This document shows positions 10,472-20,892 of a DNA stretch of 64,000 bases, one piece after another. The position numbers were made by a program, and so were the translations under genes. The DNA comes from Peribolospora baueri (taxonomy: Eukaryota > Basidiomycota > Peribolosporomycetes > Peribolosporales > Peribolosporaceae), in NCBI GenBank assembly GCA_029717555.1, contig JAMDHS010000005.1, positions 124,001-188,000 on the forward strand, read 5' to 3'. Position 1 is the first letter of the stretch. Every line of letters starts with the position of its first letter. The notes beneath the pieces are model-generated. The model ran no database searches and had not been told where the DNA came from. It saw nothing but the letters and a program-made list of their open reading frames with translations.

Positions 10472-11840
10472 TTACTGAAACTCCGGGACACAGTGTTCGC
10501 CAGGGCCATAGGGCTGTCGCAGACCCGCCGAGGAAACAGCACATGAAGTAAAGGCATGGTCGTGAGCACGCTGCCGCGAGCATCAAATTGTCCGACAACG
10601 AAAGACATACCTTCTCTGTCAGCGCAGTCATACCCTTTGCGTTCTCCGACGTGTGACGTCCGTTCTGCGGGCCCGCTTTGGGCTTCTCTCCCCTTGCAAG
10701 GGCGTCCAAGATCTTGATCGTCGTTTCCGGGGTGAGATCCTCCTGCAAAGATTGAGACAAATAAGATGGCGAGGACTCGTGAGGAGTTGATAGGCATGGA
10801 AGAGATCTCAATGTGAACGTACGTAGAAGTCGTCGTTGATCTGCATCATCGGGGCTGTGTGGTCCACGCGAAAAGCATCGATAAGGTCACCGTCAGAGGA
10901 ATCATACTAGCCGAGTCGCTCCGCCGATGACATTTGCAGCTCATTGCTCACCGTTTGAGCAAGCCCCCAAGCACTCAACCTCGATGAAAGTGAACTTCTT
11001 GTCGGGAGTTGTCTGACCTGGCTGGATCTTGAGATGGCTCTGAATCGTCTCGAGAATCTTGGTCGAACCGCATCCGCCGAGCATGCAGGGCGTGGTGGTG
11101 CAGAGCTGGACAAAGTGCTTGCCAACGGGCTCCCTAAAAAAGGGAAAGAAATGCAGTGGAGACGCATAGTTCAGTCATCCGGCCGCAAAGCAACCAGCGC
11201 TCTCGAGTTCAGGCATTGGACACTAGCGCCACTCACCGGTTGAACATGGTGTAGAAAGTGGCCACCTCGTAAACCCGCATAGGGGGCATCCCAAGAAGCT
11301 TGGCAACATAGTTCATGCAGCTGATGCTTACCCAGCCGCCGTTTTGTCTCTGGGCGAGGTCGAGAACGGGAATGACGGCAGCCTTCTTGTACTGAGAAGG
11401 GTACCGGGCAATGATCTCCTGGGCTTGTTTCATCGTCTCGGCATTGAACTCAAACGGAATCTGAAGGTGAGACGACAAAATGTGGGAACAAAAATGAGGC
11501 TCAAGTTGCAGATGTTTGACAAGCAATCCCCCCGACAACTCACGTTCGGGTTGTTGTAGTCGGTGTCTCGGTGCTAACAGGAGAGCATGTAGCCACAGTG
11601 TGAGCCGAGCGGCGCCAACGCACGGATCGGGCCAAATCCAGCGTCCCTTCTGGGATGCGACTAAGGATGCGCGAATGTAAGAGATGCGCTGGCACTCACA
11701 ACGAAAAGAGCGTCAGAAGAAACCAAAGCCGAGGCCGAGAACGATCGAGCAGGGAGCGCCTGCGCGACCCGTGGCGCGGCAAGCTGCGGACGTGCGAGGC
11801 AACGGGATGCCGTCAAGACGGCAGAACGGAGAGCGGCCAT
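10472..11840 (-). CDS. NUO24: NADH:ubiquinone oxidoreductase 24 kDa subunit (NDUFV2/NUO-24)
   Basis: Complex I N-module subunit in the mitochondrial matrix arm; its [2Fe-2S] cluster N1a accepts electrons near the FMN site. Seven exons: 11840..11700, 11573..11544, 11460..11237, 11133..10952, 10854..10823, 10742..10611 and 10513..10472, giving 260 aa. Residues 1-40 form a mitochondrial presequence rich in Arg, Ala and Ser (RSFSAS). The cluster ligands are visible in [11 protein letters not shown] and ECLGAC. Other family blocks are [37 protein letters not shown] (rebuilt over intron 4), GRHTSE and the fungal C-terminus [12 protein letters not shown]. Exon 2 is only 30 nt and exon 5 is 32 nt. 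Divergent to the TFIIB-like gene, with 285 bp between the two starts. Confidence 0.97.
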
Positions 11841-12125
11841 AATAGCGAACAAGGAAGAAACCCGTCGAATGGAGAGACGAGGATGAGGAGGGGAAAGGAT
11901 AGATGGCGTGGATGTGAATGTGGATGTGGAAAGATCGGTTAAACTCGTGGCGTGGGCGGCTTTCAAAGGGCCGCATCTGATTGGTCGGCCGCAGTAGCAT
12001 AGCGTTCCGATCGACGTAGTCCGGCTCCCACTTTCCTGCGCCGGAAAATCACCTTCTCTCGCTCCATGTTGAAGAGGGCGGCAGGCTGATGCTTGCCCAC
12101 GCACGGGCTCGGAGACGAGACTGAA

Positions 12126-14489
12126 ATGGCGTCCGCCTCAGCGGCAGGCCTTACAAGATGCGTCAACTGTGGCCGCACTTCCTCGATCGAGTACGATGGG
12201 CAGATCGGAGGCCACGTCTGTGTCGAATGCGGTACGCTTGTCGACGCCTCGCAATTCAGCGTCTCGGCGGAGCATGACTGGGGCATGACCCAGGCAGCTG
12301 GGGGGAGACAGACATTTTCTAGACCAATTGGCGACATTGCGCCGGATGTGCTGAGGATAAGAGGCCGCATCGTTGGAGGCCAGTCCGGGACAAAGGAAGC
12401 GTACCAGCGGGGACGCAAGGTGAGCGTACCACAAGATTTGCTGATCGTGTCTTTCTCTGCGCTCATTGTGCTGAGGCCGCATTCTGTATTCTGATTTCCT
12501 AATTTCATATTTTCTTCTTTCAACCTGGTAGGCAGACATTCAGGCCTTCATCGAAGCACGTGTCCGCGTGCTGGGTCATCCAGGCCTCGCTCCGCGCGCA
12601 CTCCACCTCTTTGATATCGGTTTCACCACGATGGGAGCGCGGTGGGGGAAAGCGGCTGTTCGAATTGCGGCTGCTGCCGTGTTATTGGCGCTTCGGGAAG
12701 AGAAGAAGGGTCTTCCTGTGGTTCTGGTCGCCGTGAGTGGTCGAGCAAGTTGGCCATCGTGCTGTCTTGTAACTAAAACGTTGCTGTTCCTTTCTCATCG
12801 CAGGACAGCTTTCGCGTCGAGCCTATGACAATCGTACGCTCCTATCTCCGCCTCAAACAAGTTACAGGCGTTGAAGTCGACGACGGTGATCCGATTATCT
12901 ACATCGGCAGGTATTGCACCTTTTTCCAATCCCTTCAGCCACCTCCGAACCTGCCCGGCCGAGCCAAGTCTCTGCCTTTCGCATCGTCCTCCGCCTCAAT
13001 GCCTTCATCCTTCTCTCCTGAGATGCGCGCCTACCTTATCCAGCTCAACATGCGCGCAGTGCGAGACCTGGCCTTTCAGATCGCACGACTAGTTACGGAG
13101 GAAATCTCGCTTCCGTCGCCCCCGACTTTAGCTCTCTGCATCGTCATGCTTGCCATGGAGGGCTCGCTGAAGCGCAAGCTGCCTTCTCAAAAGGACTTGA
13201 TTGACTTCGCTTGCGAAAGGCTACCTGAGATGCCAAACTTCTGGACGGTCTCAGAGCGTTACCGTGAGGTGCTTCGATTATTAGGTGATTGGGCCATGGA
13301 GCTCCCGTGGGTTCAAGGCGGCCTCTTTGGTCCAAATCCGTCCAAGTTCCGAAGAGAGGGGCTGACCAGGATGGAGGCGAAGGCTGCGAGGATCGGGCCC
13401 AGAGAGCGAGTCAAAGGTAAAGCTCCCGAAGTCTCGTCACAGGGTTCCTCGAACGAGCATCAGGAGCTCCCGGGCAATCTTCTCAGGCGGGACGAGGTTG
13501 TCCGACATATTGAGGACATCACGCTGTTTCAAGAGAGCATCGCTAGAAGGAAGTTGATGAAGTCAGGCAGGGAGCGTGGGGTGGAGGCCACAAGTTTACC
13601 CATCAGGCGGAAGGTTCCAGAGGTCGACCGTGCCCTCAAAGCGACTCCGGACGAATTCGCTCTCGTCATGGCTGCTGATGGCAACTCAGAAGATGGCACC
13701 GACTCTGATGACGACCTTCCACATTCTGGACTCCTTGGCCTTCAGCACCAGTCAAACGCTCCACACAATTTCACGCTTCACATGACTGCAGAAGAGGACT
13801 CTCGTCAGGATCACGGTTTTCGTTATCGCCGCCGGCGCGCGACGAACACGCTTAGCCAAACCAATCGCGTCCAGGTGGCCGCCAAGGCGCTCATTGACGC
13901 CTCTCGTGGCTTTTCAGAGGGGCAATACTCTACCCTGGATCACCGGGAACAAGCTGGGGCGGCGTTGGAAGAGAACGTGCGGATGCGAAGGCTGTTGCTT
14001 TCTGGCGTGCCTCCTTCGTTACTCAGCTCCAAGATTCTCTCCAGGAGGATTCTCGATCACGATAAGCGGTGGTCAGCCGTTCTCGATACGCTCCCGGTGC
14101 CCCTCGAGGATCTCTCGGGTGAACAGGTCGACCAGCTACTCTTCGCGGAAGGCGAGCTGGACAGCTACCTCCGTAGTGAACATGAGAGGGAAGTGGTGGC
14201 TCAGATTATGGAGGCGGAGGACAGGTGGAACGTCGCGCCAACGTCGCGCCCTATTGGCGAAGACGAGGACGGTCATACTGATCCGATGCAGGGCAAACGA
14301 CGGCGAACAAATCCGCAGCGGACGAACGTACCGCCGGCCGTCGCTTCGGCGACGGACGGACGGGGGGGGGTAGCCTCGACGTTTTCTCGAGAAGGAGCCA
14401 CAAGTCCAGGAGAAGGCGACGAGCCGGATCTGGAGGTCATTGCCTACATAGTTGACTCCGAACCCGAAGACGAGAACATCGGGACCTGA
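12126..14489 (+). CDS. TFIIB-family transcription factor, probably Brf1-like (TFIIIB)
   Basis: Exons 12126..12419, 12532..12732 and 12804..14489 give 726 aa. An N-terminal zinc ribbon is clear (CVNCGRTSS at the start, CVECGTLVD about 17 residues on). It is followed by an all-helical region placed like the two cyclin folds of TFIIB relatives (RIAAAAVLLALREE; then LALCIVMLAMEGSLKR). The C-terminal half is long and charged, and ends with a block (ELDSYLRSEHEREV) that resembles the conserved acidic segment of Brf1. From the family I infer a role in Pol III initiation together with TBP. The cyclin repeats are divergent, so a BRF2- or Rrn7-like assignment is not excluded. The ATG at 12126 was chosen because no ATG precedes it in frame. 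An 8-nt G run (GGGGGGGG) at about 14364 sits in the coding sequence. Confidence 0.6.
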
Positions 14490-15396
14490 ACGGCGGGCCT
14501 GTGGTCCGAGACGAGAACGGACGCGCTGAGGGAAGATGATCAGGACGAACGGAGGTAGTCGTTCGGTCAAACCTGTGGAGGCCCATGGGCTTTATATGGA
14601 CGTTGTAAAATATTGTAACTTTATTGCGATGTACGATCGACACACGTTTTGAGAAGTGATCCCCGCTCTTTGCAGTGAGGTCATCGAGGACAAGAAAGAA
14701 AACCGTACTCGTCGCGAGAAGGATTCCGCTAACGTGTGCCCCGGTGATGGACCGCCGACCGTATTCATCGTTCAAAGAGAACGTGTAGGACAAGGCCTGA
14801 CGGACGGGGTGAGTTTAGGGCGCGAGAACCAGCTGCTTCATACGAAGACAAGCAATCCGCCGCGGGTTTCTGTTGCGCTCCTTTTGAGAGGATCAGAGGT
14901 GGGCGCGCACAGTAGCACGTCTCGGATCCCATTCAGTGCGGAGCGCGGATGTGAAGGACGAAAGCGCGGACGAGAGGAAACAAAGGAAAACTTCCTATGG
15001 AGCGGCGGTGACAGCGCACTGACAACGGAGGTACCGCAAGCAGAACGGACGCAACCTGTCCGGGATGTCGTCAGATAAAAAGGGAATTGCATGCATGGCC
15101 TGGGCAATGGAGGGTGTAGGGCAAAGAGTCAATGCATACAAGGATGCCCATAGCCGTCGCTTTTTGGCTAGCCATAACGGCTCCCAAACGAGGTGGGCGA
15201 GCGCCACGTCGAAAGGACATCCATATGCCCTTCAAGCGTCGCTCGCACCATCCACCGTCTTACAGTACAACCCGTACCTCCTCCGCAGGACGGACACGTT
15301 CCTTCGCCTCCGTAGACACGGCGCTCGGCTCGATCGCTCCATCCCAACACGGTTCTCGTCTACCCTCCACCCTCCTCAGCACGCCGCGGTAAGCAT
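14490..15396. other. Intergenic between convergent genes
   Basis: 3' flanks of the TFIIB-like gene and RPS10. The A+T-rich stretch at 14595-14640 looks like a 3' UTR/polyadenylation region. Open frames here (for example 15065-15436) lack recognisable protein character. Confidence 0.5.
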
Positions 15397-16017
15397 CTAC
15401 TCGGCCCTCGGCGCACCCCTGCCGACACCAGCGTAGCGAGGGCGGAAGTCCGAGCCAGCACCCTCCTTCTTCGAGTCGTCGCCACGGCGCCTGTATTCAT
15501 CACGGTCGCCGCGGTCGGGACGGGGCGCCCTGTAAGCACCCTCGCGAGCGGGACGCTGGGGACGAGCCGGCTTCTTGTGGGTAGCAGGAACAATCTCGGA
15601 GGGGAGGTGGAGGCTGAGAGAAAAGGGGAAGCGGGCAGACAGGAAGAAATGAGCTACTGCGGACATGCTTGTTATTGAGGGAGCCAAAACGAAGAGTACG
15701 CACTACTCGCGGAGGTAGTCGAGACCCTCGGAGGTGAGCGTGTAGTAGTACCACTGCCAGCTGAAGCGAGTGCTGACGTAGCCACGAGAGGTCAGAGACT
15801 GCATCGCCTTCACCACCTCGAGGTTGGGCACGTCGAGGTCGGGGTGCTTGATCTATTAGACAACGTAGGCGAACCGAGCGAACGTCAGTAAAAATTTGCC
15901 TAGGACGCGAGAGCGAACGTGTCAGATATGTACCTCGTAGTTCTTGGGGGCGACCATGACGCCCTCCTTGAAGAGAGACTCATAGATGGTCTTCCTGTTC
16001 TGCTTGGAAATGATCAT
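15397..16017 (-). CDS. RPS10: 40S ribosomal protein eS10
   Basis: Small-subunit protein near the mRNA entry side. Coding exons 16017..15934, 15852..15704 and 15613..15397 give 149 aa, the normal family length. Conserved parts: [82 protein letters not shown], and an Arg/Gly-rich tail ending [10 protein letters not shown]. The ATG at 16017 is the family start. Just upstream the sequence ..CTAG|GCCAAC-ATG looks like a splice acceptor and a GTGAGC donor lies at 16315, so a 5' UTR intron of about 292 nt (16024..16315) is likely. Divergent to RPS30 with a shared upstream region containing a telobox. Confidence 0.97.
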
Positions 16018-16637
16018 GTTGGCCTACGCGAAGGAAGCAGCATGTGGGAGGACGACCCTGCGTCAGCCTCTGTGTCGAGCTTATCGTCATCGTCTTCTCC
16101 TCCCATACTCCTCTTGCTTCTCCTTCCGCTTCCGCCTTCCTCCACCTTCCTGCCTCCAAGGTACTGAAATCGTACCCCGACTACTCCGTCGCTCATCGCT
16201 GGCTAGAGATGCTCTCCCCCTGAAGCCACATACGCTCCGGGCCCATCCGTCACACAGTCCATCATCCAGAGTGAACGCAATCAAGACCTGTAGGGAACAG
16301 GTCAACAATGCTCACCTTGAGGTTGAGCGAGTCCGGTCCGTTGCGGGATACGTCGTCGAAGGGCGGGTGTTGAAGCGCTGGAAGGACTGGCTGGCGTTCA
16401 ATCGACCTCGGCTTCTGGAGCTGCTCGAGTAACCCTAACAGGGGCAGCGTCGTGTCGAACGGCCCTCCCGCAGCAAAACTGTATACTACGCTTGCGGAAG
16501 CCGCGTGCGCCTAGTCATCTCCCGCACGCGTGCCGGTCGGCTGCGGGCGAAGGTGAGAGAGACTAGTCACGTCGGCCACAAAGTCGGCCACAAGGAGGGC
16601 TCATCGATCGCCATCTTCACACATCAAGTTTCACGAT
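16018..16637. promoter_or_regulatory. Bidirectional ribosomal-protein promoter region
   Basis: 620 bp between the divergent start codons of RPS10 and RPS30, holding the probable RPS10 5' UTR intron, the telobox, and a pyrimidine-rich stretch (16080-16160, plus strand) that lies inside that intron. No ORF is convincing. Confidence 0.55.
16431..16439. promoter_or_regulatory. Telobox AACCCTAAC in the shared RPS10/RPS30 promoter
   Basis: The motif lies about 115 bp upstream of the inferred 5' UTR intron donor of RPS10 and 199 bp before the RPS30 ATG. Telobox-like elements bound by Rap1/Tbf1-type factors are common in ribosomal protein promoters. A direct repeat GTCGGCCACAA follows at about 16571-16592. 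Confidence 0.5.
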
Positions 16638-17052
16638 ATGGGCAAGGGTGAGTGTCGCTGCGAAGCGCACGCCCTTTTTGCTGAGGGGAAAGGGGCCTTG
16701 GATGATCTCGCTCGCCTCCACGCTCTGACCGCTTGCGCTTTGCTACTTCCTGGTCTTCAGTTCACGGCTCTCTCGCCCGTGCAGGCAAGGTCAAGTCTCA
16801 GACCCCTAAGGTCGAGCCCCAGGAGAAGAAGAAGATCCCCAAGGGTCGCGCCCACAAGCGCATTCTTTACAAGCGCCGGTAAGTCTTGCTATGATATTTG
16901 GAGTGGCAACTGGGCTTGGACGTATGCCCCCATCGCTGTCCCGGTCGGTCAGCTCAATCAGTGTGCACGCGCGCTTTTGGGCTGGTTGCCACAGTTTCGT
17001 CAACGTGAAGCCTGGTGTTGGTGGCAAGCGGAGGATGAACCCGGCATCGTAG
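16638..17052 (+). CDS. RPS30: 40S ribosomal protein eS30
   Basis: Exons 16638..16647, 16761..16878 and 16995..17052 encode 61 aa: [20 protein letters not shown] onward, a Lys/Arg-rich middle ([22 protein letters not shown]) and [18 protein letters not shown]. The first coding exon is only 10 nt (ATG GGC AAG G). This is the stand-alone form; there is no N-terminal ubiquitin-like FUBI fusion as in animal FAU. Early intron placement is typical of fungal ribosomal protein genes. eS30 sits at the shoulder of the 40S subunit near the decoding region. Confidence 0.97.
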
Positions 17053-18006
17053 GCTTCCGAGTTGCATGTTCCCTTTCCCTTCTCCGCTCGCATCATGGTC
17101 TCCACCTCTTCTATGATCGTCCACCTTCGCACCTTCATCGCACGGTCCTCCGACAGCGGTTGCCTCGATGCGTTCGTGCCCCGCTCTGTATCCGTCCGAC
17201 GGCCTTGAATGTAGTCATTCCATTATGGTCGGATTCAATGGGAATCAGTAGATATTCCTTTCCAGCTCGTCTGACTCTTTTGTCAAGCCATGCCATCCAA
17301 CCCCAACTCGCGATTAACTCCAGGTTGCATCGTTAACCTCGGCAGAGTATGAAGCCCACCCACAGTAGTCGTCTGCTCGTGGTGAAGACCTCGACATCAC
17401 GAGTGGATTACCGACGATTGTCTTAAGAGGAGAGAGTGTTCAAGGAGCGAGTGAAGGATGAGTCATTCATTCGAAACCTATGCTATTCAAAGGAAGGATA
17501 CAGCTAGAGCGGAGGTACCGCCATCGAGTCGAGGCAGCCGAGCCCCCAAACCGAAAGTCAGAGAGGGCGACCTAATAATGAGTAAGGAAACGAATGGAAA
17601 GGAACGCGCGGGAAGCTAGCAAACGAGAGGTCGAGCACCCGCATCGATGAACGACGCGGAGCGCAAGATGGGAAAGAAGGCGATATCAAAGACAGCCTTC
17701 GCCAGAGAGAGTGAGAGAGGGGTGAGGACCATCCATAACCTTGAGCGAGAGGAAGGGTGTGAGAAGAGAAGGCAGCCAAGGGAACATCGAAAAGAGTGCG
17801 GGGGGTGTTGGTGTGAAGTCGGACGACTTCAGAGACGCGGACGGAAGGGACGAGATGCGACTATTCGAACAGATATGGGAAGCTAGCAATCTTGGGAGAA
17901 GTGACCCCGTGATAAACGAATGGATACCGAAGCCACACGAAGCCCGTCAGGGCTGCGCAAAAAGTACCAAGGAGAGGTTGATGAAAGGAAGATAACAGAG
18001 ACTGCT
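17053..18006. other. Intergenic between convergent RPS30 and bZIP genes
   Basis: About 950 bp with short overlapping open frames on both strands but no conserved protein signal; probably two long 3' UTRs. Confidence 0.5.
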
Positions 18007-20303
18007 TCAAGCAGAATTGGACTGCGAAGGCTTGGAGGCCGCGCCGGAATCGGAGGCCTGCGTGCCCGTCACCGTCGCCGTCCATGAGGACGGGAGGCTA
18101 TTGCTCCTGAAAAGGCTGCGAAGACCGCCGCCGCACGACGGTTGCTTCTGGCACGCACCGGCGCCGGAGGTCTCCTTCGTAGAGGAAGTCTTGGAACCGA
18201 GACTCAGGTCGGCCATGCGATCGGCTAGAGCGTCCTCGCTGCTGCAGGAGGAAGCCTTCTCGGCGCTGCCCCACCTCTTCCCGCTCTTCTTGTCCACCAC
18301 GCGCACCTCGGCCCTTCCGTCCAAGACGGCCGCCACCCTGTCGCCTGCGGAGGGGTTCACGGGACGCGTCTTAAATGACGTGACACTCGTTTTCTTATCC
18401 CCCTCCTGCAGCGACTGCTGGCCAGCGAATGCGTCCCAGAACGCGCCGAACATGCGATTGACAAGCGTGCTCGTGGCCATGTTGGCCAGCAGCGTGAAGT
18501 GCTGGTCACGAAGTTCGCGTTCTTGCTGGAGCATATCGCGGATCAACACCAGTCCCTTGGTCTCCTTCGGCGAAGCCGCCGCCGTGGGCAGACCGCCGCC
18601 GCCGAGCACCTCGTGAGGCTCCTTGCCCGACAAGATGGCGGTTGTGCCCCTTCCAGGTGACGAGAAGTACGCAGGCTTGAGAGAGCCAGCGAGGCCTCTT
18701 GAACCAAACGCGTCGAACGAGGTGGCGTTATTATATTGCATCTTGGACTCTGCGGTGCCAGCTTGAACTTGGGCAAATGTCGGCTGCTGACCGTCCTGGG
18801 GAGGCGCGAACATGTTGGCCACCGCGCTTGCCGCCGCGGCCTTGCCGAAGAGCTGAGTGCGGTAGAGATGATACCGGTAGTCGTCCACGTCCTTGAATGT
18901 GAAAGGATTGAGGTCGAAGAAATCGGGTCCGGATGTAGGTAGCCTGACACCGAAGCCACGTGGACTGGCACCGACGCCCTTCTGACCGAGGTTGACCTCG
19001 GGCACGAACGTGGTATGGACGGGCATATATGCGTTGCCTCCAAAACTGCCTGCCGCACCGCCCCAGAAGGGACGAGCGGCAGCGCCGGCGGTGGTATTCG
19101 GCAGGTCCTTGGACACATTTGCCTTGGGTAAGGGCGACGATCGACGGACGGGTGCCGCGCGGGCGTTGGGCAGGAGTGGGGAGGAAGATGGCGAGGCACA
19201 TGCGGGAGAAGATGGCTCCTCCAGCACGGCATCGACGATCGGTTCGGAGGCCGGCGTCGGAGCGGCGGCGGGTGCAATCGAGGTAATGGACGTCGGGGGC
19301 TGATGCTGCCTGAGTCCCTCGAGCAGACGTGTGATGTCCGAGGACGAGATGATCTTGGTCTTCAAGTTGTTCATCTCCTCCTTCAGCTCCAAGTTCTCCA
19401 GCTTGACCTGACTCAGTTCGCTGCGCATCATGTCGATGATTCGATCCCTGTCCGCAACCTGTTCCTCCAGCATGGTAATATACTCCCTGAAAGGGAAAGT
19501 AACGGCACATGTCAGTCTAGGCAGAGCCTAAGAAAAACCGAACGACGGCCTCAGTAGAGCGGACGGGAGACGCACTTTCGACGGCTACGGAAGTTGCGCG
19601 CCGATATCTTGTTCCTCAGCTGCCTCTTTTCCTTCGACGACAGCTTCTTATACTCCTCCGGACTGGGGCGGAGGTCGGCGGCGGCGGATACGCTGGGAGG
19701 CACACCTCCCGTAGATCGCTTGCCCGCCGTTCCACCTGTCGCCCAGACGCCACCCGACAAGTAGACGTCGCTGGCGGCCATCTCGCTCTCCGAAGGTGCG
19801 AACCCCGTCGAACCGTCGTACTCGTCAATCGTCGTTAAACTCGAAGACGGCTTCTGTACGGAGGCGCTCGCCTTCGAGGTGCTGGGAGCGGGCGAGGTGA
19901 CGAGGTGAGGGTCGATGGACCCCGGAAGGGTGGCGGACGAGGAGAAGTCATCGCCGAGGGCGTGGTCGAGGGGCGAGAAGGTAGCGCTAGAAGCCGCCGA
20001 GGCGTGGTTGGGGCTGGTGGCCGAGCCGGTATCCGGGGAGGAATGCTGATGGAGATACTTAGTCCAGTCCATGGCGACGGCTGGATCTGCGCCGATCTTT
20101 TTCACCTCCGCCTCAAGGTAGTAGCGAAAGAGACCGTCGGCGGAGGCGTCCTCGCTGAGGGAGTTCAAGGCTGCGTTGCCGCTAGAGGGGTGGGAGAACA
20201 GGTCCGAGTCTGCGGCCTGGCCGAGGTCGAGGAAGTCATCGATGGAGGGATACGACGGCTGTGAGCGCGGAGAGAGGGGTTCCGCGTAGACGTCGGTCGT
20301 CAT
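18007..20303 (-). CDS. bZIP transcription factor
   Basis: Exons 20303..19576 and 19486..18007 give 735 aa. The bZIP domain is assembled across the single intron: basic region KRQLRNKISARNFRSRRKEY (N-x7-R signature intact), then a leucine-zipper heptad stretch MLEEQVADRDRIIDMMRSEL with further LENLELKEEM. The basic region follows the PSPEEYKKLSSKEKRQ lead-in found in a fungal bZIP group whose zipper begins right after RRKEYI. Flanks are Ser/Ala/Pro-rich and probably disordered. Targets cannot be deduced from sequence. The 5' side carries a telobox (20565-20573). Confidence 0.9.
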
Positions 20304-20892
20304 GCTGGAGACGAGGATCGATTAGATCAAGTCAGGCGACTGAGCCTGTTGGAATGATCGATCGAGGTTCGGCGTGGTGAGGTCGTGAGAGAGGGAAATA
20401 TGTGAAAGGTGAGAGAGAGATCAAGGACGAGTGAGGAGCTGCTAGGTGTTTATCGAGGCGATGGCAACAATTCTTGCTGGTGGTTGGTGGTAGCGATGTG
20501 GTGGAGGGGAAAGGAGCCTTTCAGTCTCACGCGGTCGGGACGGGCGGACAAGTTGGGGGGGCATAACCCTAACTTCACGTCAGCGGGGCTCAGCCCTTCG
20601 AGCGCCTTCCATTCCGCCCCGATCGCTAACGCATGTAGAAAGGGGCAGTGCATGCGTGCTACACGAGGGGCAGTGCATGCGGACAATACGTGCTATACCA
20701 TAGTGACCGTGACACGAACAACGAAGACCGAATTATAAGTGAGAAAACTGGGAGGGATGGCAGAAAGAGACAAAGAGAAAGGAGACGAAAGTACTACTAC
20801 TGTGCTTGAGACAAAGTAAGTTATTAACCAGTCCTGTGCCCGACCATTGTGACGATGCATGGTTGGCTCAAGTCGCGCCTCCTCTTCCCCCT
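20304..20892. promoter_or_regulatory. bZIP upstream region with telobox
   Basis: 589 bp between the bZIP start and the 3' end of the downstream-facing amidohydrolase gene. It has AACCCTAAC at 20565-20573 and a short direct repeat GGGGCAGTGCATGCG (about 20642 and 20669). No ORF of note. Confidence 0.45.

Noticed and set aside
15065-15436. 123-codon plus-strand frame overlapping the RPS10 3' end
   Set aside because: Overlaps the last RPS10 exon in antisense and lacks conserved residues.
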